Positions 13,079-15,566 of a DNA stretch of 15,566 nucleotides are shown here, piece by piece. A program made the translations under genes and the position numbers. The stretch is from Bacteroidota bacterium (GTDB lineage Bacteria; Bacteroidota; Bacteroidia; NS11-12g; UBA955). Each line of letters opens with the position of its first letter. Positions within the stretch are counted from its first letter, which is position 1. The notes under the pieces were generated by a model. That model saw nothing but the letters and a program-made list of their open reading frames with translations, was not told the DNA's origin and did no database searches. The DNA lies in NCBI GenBank assembly GCA_009918425.1, contig RGEC01000025.1, forward strand, positions 1 to 15,566, written 5' to 3'.

Positions 13079-13935
13079 TTCAATAAATTAATTAAGTAAT
13101 TGCCATAACCGCTTTTCTGGAGATGAGTTGCGATTTTTTCCAACTGTTGATTATCAATATAACCATTACGCCATGCGAGCTCTTCTATACAGCCAATTTT
13201 CAGGCCTTGTCTTTCCTCTATCACTTGCACAAATTGACCTGCCTGCATCAGAGAAGCAAATGTGCCTGTATCCAACCATGCGGTTCCACGGCTAAGCACC
13301 TGTACTTTCAATCTTCCGTTTGCCAAATAGGTTCTGTTTACATCTGTGATTTCCAGTTCACCACGGGGTGAAGGTTTCAGGTTTTTACTGATTTCAACCA
13401 CCTCATTATCGTAGAAATACAAACCCGGAACAGCAAAATTGCTTTTGGGGGCTGCCGGTTTTTCCTCAATGGAAAGGGCATTCATATCTGCATCAAACTC
13501 AACTACACCATATCGTTCAGGATCGCTTACATGGTAGGCAAACACTATTCCTCCCTGCGGGTTGCGGCATTGCTGAAGGGTTTCCATCAGATCTGAGCCG
13601 AAGAATATATTATCCCCCAAAATCAAACACACATTATCATTACCAATAAATTTTTCACCCAGAATAAATGCCTGAGCAAGGCCTTCGGGTTTAGGCTGTA
13701 CACAATATTCAAACCTGCAGCCCAGCTGCGAGCCATCACCAAGCAATTTTTCAAAATGGGGCAGGTCATGTGGAGTGGAAATAATCAGCACTTCTCTTAT
13801 ACCGGCCATCAATAAGGTTGAAAGCGGGTAATACACCATAGGCTTATCATAAACAGGCATAAGCTGTTTGCTCATGGCCAGTGTAAGCGGGTGCAGACGG
13901 GTGCCGGAACCTCCGGCCAGTATAATGCCTTTCAT
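13075..13935 (-). CDS. rmlA: Glucose-1-phosphate thymidylyltransferase
   Basis: A 286-residue nucleotidyltransferase that makes dTDP-glucose from glucose-1-phosphate and dTTP, the first step to dTDP-rhamnose and related deoxysugars. The nucleotide-binding signature is LAGGSGTRLHPLT (6-18), followed by SKQLMPVYDKPM (22-33), QPKPEGLAQAF (80-90), LGDNIFFG (106-113, metal-binding Asp108), EKPAAPKSNFAVPGLYFYD, and GTAWLDTGT (second metal region). All are standard for RmlA/RfbA. The start at 13933-13935 is chosen because the family begins MKGIILAGG; an upstream in-frame ATG would add ten unrelated residues. A consensus -7 box lies ten bases upstream. Its stop overlaps the GTG start of the exporter, making it the first gene of a coupled polysaccharide unit. 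Confidence 0.96.
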   Translation of the reverse strand: MKGIILAGGSGTRLHPLTLAMSKQLMPVYDKPMVYYPLSTLLMAGIREVLIISTPHDLPHFEKLLGDGSQLGCRFEYCVQPKPEGLAQAFILGEKFIGNDNVCLILGDNIFFGSDLMETLQQCRNPQGGIVFAYHVSDPERYGVVEFDADMNALSIEEKPAAPKSNFAVPGLYFYDNEVVEISKNLKPSPRGELEITDVNRTYLANGRLKVQVLSRGTAWLDTGTFASLMQAGQFVQVIEERQGLKIGCIEELAWRNGYIDNQQLEKIATHLQKSGYGNYLINLLK

Positions 13936-13945
13936 GATGCGAGGG

Positions 13946-13953
13946 CAAATATA
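13946..13953 (-). promoter_or_regulatory. Putative -7 box of the rmlA-exporter-wzz unit
   Basis: The minus strand reads TATATTTG, an exact TAnnTTTG match, ten bases before the rmlA ATG. No good TTG sits at -33. It is the only consensus -7 box seen in the 146-bp gap upstream of rmlA. Confidence 0.5.
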
Positions 13954-14043
13954 CCTTGTGGTCACGGGTCACTACCGACTTTGTCCATGAACTGTAATAA
14001 TTTTTGGACAGAGCAGCCATTAATCCGCTCATTCATGACTTTG

Positions 14044-14080
14044 GTCGGGTTTTTAGAGACAGGATTCTACCTGCCCCGAC
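14044..14080. other. Two-part inverted repeat after the desaturase stop
   Basis: GTCGGG (14044-14049) pairs with CCCGAC (14075-14080), and inside it CAGG (14060-14063) pairs with CCTG (14070-14073). It starts one base after the desaturase stop on the minus strand. It lacks a following T run, so it may only stabilise the mRNA 3' end or act as an inefficient terminator before rmlA. Confidence 0.35.
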
Positions 14081-14081
14081 G

Positions 14082-15062
14082 TCAGAATGGCTCAACCCAT
14101 TTAAAGCGCACCGACTCTGCAGGCACTTTCATTCTCTCAGAAAGCCGCTCAAGCCTTTTGGGCAGTGCCATAAGATAATCGCGTGATTTTTCAGCCGTTT
14201 CATTCAAGCCGCAAAGACCTTCCACATTCCAGTGTACAAGTAATGATTTTAAAATATCAATATAATCTTCTGCAGTGTAAACACCCAAACGCTGTGCAGC
14301 ATCGGCAAAAGCCTGAAACGATTCTCCCATAGCCTGACCTGACTGCCTAAGCAGGTTGGCTGGCATGGCAATTTTTCTTTTCATCATTTCTGCAAACACA
14401 CGTATCACTTCTGAGGCATCAACCTCTAGAATTTTCCTGACAAACTCACGATATGCCAAATGATGACGCATCTCATCGCCGGCGATGGTCCTGCATAGTT
14501 TTTCCAGGTGGTGATTTCCTTTAGCTCTGGCCAGTTCCCCCACTCTTTTGTGCGAAATGTGTGTGGCAAGTTCCTGAAAACTGGTATAAACAAAATTGCG
14601 GTAAGGATCTCGGTCCAGTCCAATATCAAATCCATCCAGAATGAGGTATTGCGTGCTTATTTCAACTTCACGCATATTCACGCGGCCACTCAGATACAGG
14701 TATTTGTTCAACAAGTCTCCATGACGGTTTTCTTCCGCACTCCACTGTCTGATCCACTGGCTCCAGGCATTGCCGTTTTCCTGATCCACACCGTCCACCC
14801 CCATCAGCCAGCTTTCATATGTCGGAAGCGCTTCCTCAGTTATCATATCACCGATTAGAACAACCCAGAAATCGTAATCCAGTTCTCTGGCAGCCTCTTT
14901 TAATTCCTTTACTTTGGTGATAAAATTTTCTTCACGGGAATCAGGAAGAAAATCAGCAGGCTGCCATATTTGTTCAACAGGTATCAGGTATTTTTCAGTA
15001 AATCCGGTAACTTCTTTTTCCAGAGACCGCATCACTTCCATTCTCACATCCAATAAAGACAT
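14082..15062 (-). CDS. Soluble acyl-[acyl-carrier-protein] desaturase (diiron, plant-type)
   Basis: A 326-residue ferritin-like diiron enzyme that introduces a double bond into acyl chains bound to acyl carrier protein, using O2 and reduced ferredoxin. The iron ligands are visible in the family order: GDMITEEALPTYES (Glu76/77), EENRHG (Glu111, His114), SFQELATHIS (Glu164) and DEMRHH (Glu197, His200). LLNKYLYLSGRVNMR and AQRLGVYTAEDYIDIL also match the plant stearoyl-ACP desaturase pattern closely. There is no signal peptide or membrane segment, consistent with a soluble enzyme. The gene sits between the RmlD-like gene and rmlA on the same strand, with gaps of 63 and 146 bp. It probably has its own promoter, and its product would tune membrane or lipid-A acyl chains rather than sugars. 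The position of the new double bond cannot be told from sequence. Confidence 0.94.
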   Translation of the reverse strand: MSLLDVRMEVMRSLEKEVTGFTEKYLIPVEQIWQPADFLPDSREENFITKVKELKEAARELDYDFWVVLIGDMITEEALPTYESWLMGVDGVDQENGNAWSQWIRQWSAEENRHGDLLNKYLYLSGRVNMREVEISTQYLILDGFDIGLDRDPYRNFVYTSFQELATHISHKRVGELARAKGNHHLEKLCRTIAGDEMRHHLAYREFVRKILEVDASEVIRVFAEMMKRKIAMPANLLRQSGQAMGESFQAFADAAQRLGVYTAEDYIDILKSLLVHWNVEGLCGLNETAEKSRDYLMALPKRLERLSERMKVPAESVRFKWVEPF

Positions 15063-15067
15063 AGCTG

Positions 15068-15074
15068 CAAAGTA
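15068..15074 (-). promoter_or_regulatory. Possible -7 box of the desaturase gene
   Basis: The minus strand reads TACTTTG, one base shorter than TAnnTTTG, followed by CAGCT and the ATG. The layout copies that of tyrS (box, CAGC, ATG). The match is imperfect. Confidence 0.3.
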
Positions 15075-15121
15075 CGGCTAATTTGACTGCGGATTTAAAA
15101 TAAAATCAGGTGATTACAATA

Positions 15122-15137
15122 AGCTCTATTTAGAGCT
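15122..15137. other. Perfect inverted repeat over the stop of the RmlD-like gene
   Basis: AGCTCTA (15122-15128) and TAGAGCT (15131-15137) are perfect 7-bp arms around TT, overlapping the TAG stop codon. Downstream on the minus strand there is no T run, so it is a weak candidate for a 3' end hairpin. Confidence 0.35.
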
Positions 15138-15566
15138 CATCCACCCCGCCTGCTTTGCAACTATGCCAAGACCCTCCAAGAAGCTATGGGGTACATAGCC
15201 AAGTTCCTTTTGGGCTTTGGTGATATCCAACCCTGTTATGGGTGGTCTTTTGGCGGGTTGGTTTAGCGTTTCGCTGCTCACCAGTGAAATAGCATCCAAC
15301 TGAAAGCCGAAATATTGGGCCACACGCTCCATTAGTTCGTGAATACCAAAATAATCCGGACCGGCGATATTGTAGATACCTTTTGCCTGTTTTTGTTCAG
15401 CAAGAAAACACCCCATAGCCAGATCCTCGGCAAGGGTGGGTGTCCGGTACTGGTCATTTACCACCTTAGCCGCAGTGCCGTTTTTCAGGGTATTGTAGGC
15501 CCATAACACGATATTGCTGCGGCTCATGTCCTGCACAACGCCATAAACCAGCACGGTTCTTAAAAT
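15126..15566 (-). CDS. RmlD-like NAD(P)-dependent sugar reductase/epimerase (5' part outside window)
   Basis: The C-terminal 146 residues of a short-chain dehydrogenase/reductase of the RmlD substrate-binding family, open to the window end. Visible signatures are ILRTVLVYG (strand after the catalytic Tyr-Lys region, which is outside), VVNDQYRTPTLAEDLA (38-50, substrate-site loop), GIYNIAGPDYFGIHELM, and the C-terminal RPPITGLDITKAQKELGY. This is typical of dTDP-4-dehydrorhamnose reductase and relatives that finish dTDP-deoxysugar synthesis. The nearby rmlA supports a role in making a dTDP-sugar for the exported polysaccharide. The exact product is not certain, because the Rossmann N-terminus and active site are missing. 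An inverted repeat overlaps its TAG stop. Confidence 0.85.
   Translation of the reverse strand: MLRTVLVYGVVQDMSRSNIVLWAYNTLKNGTAAKVVNDQYRTPTLAEDLAMGCFLAEQKQAKGIYNIAGPDYFGIHELMERVAQYFGFQLDAISLVSSETLNQPAKRPPITGLDITKAQKELGYVPHSFLEGLGIVAKQAGWMSSK

Noticed and set aside
13959..13971. Short direct repeat GTGACC-C-GTGACC (minus strand) upstream of rmlA
   Set aside because: Six-base copies are too short to separate from chance without comparison to related promoters.

Overview
The window looks like chromosomal DNA of a Bacteroidota bacterium, probably a free-living member with gliding-type secretion rather than a gut Bacteroides. Three things point there: two proteins end in type IX secretion (T9SS) sorting domains, several genes are preceded by the Bacteroidota -7 box TAnnTTTG, and no Shine-Dalgarno signal stands out. 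Most genes are of moderate GC, but about 817-2083 is strikingly AT-rich.

Layout. 1-529 (+): 3' end of a large secreted protein with a T9SS tail. 526-765 (-): small DUF1653 protein. 923-2012 (-): AT-rich pair, a lipoprotein and an outer-membrane-barrel-like protein, with overlapping ends. 2084-3310 (-): AAA/DUF4143 ATPase, preceded by three tandem 33-bp hairpin units. 3491-4504 (-): GAPDH with its own promoter and terminator. 4580-6688 (-): TonB-dependent receptor, divergent by only 19 bp from a small T9SS-secreted protein (6714-7418, +), a two-helix membrane protein with a PH-like tail (7423-7851, +) and tyrosyl-tRNA synthetase (7870-9168, +).

9165-15566 (-) is a surface polysaccharide region. 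Reading in the direction of transcription: an RmlD-like sugar reductase (cut by the window end), a soluble diiron acyl-ACP desaturase, glucose-1-phosphate thymidylyltransferase RmlA, a very large SLBB/Poly_export outer-membrane exporter, and a Wzz-like chain-length/co-polymerase protein. RmlA, exporter and Wzz are translationally coupled (GTGA and TAATG junctions). The likely logic is that RmlA and the reductase make dTDP-deoxysugar precursors, while the Wzz-like protein and the exporter control length and carry the polymer across the envelope.

Most notable points. (1) The exporter reading frame of 957 sense codons is broken by one in-frame TAA at 11216-11218, with coding signal continuing in the same frame. 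(2) An array of three 33-bp hairpin units ends at the start of the DUF4143 ATPase, whose C-terminal domain keeps a D...ExK nuclease-like motif. (3) Several genes have a -7 box only 3-5 bp before ATG, which suggests leaderless transcripts. (4) A perfect dyad fills the 19-bp gap between the TonB receptor and its divergent secreted neighbour. No rRNA, tRNA, insertion sequence or CRISPR array was recognised.
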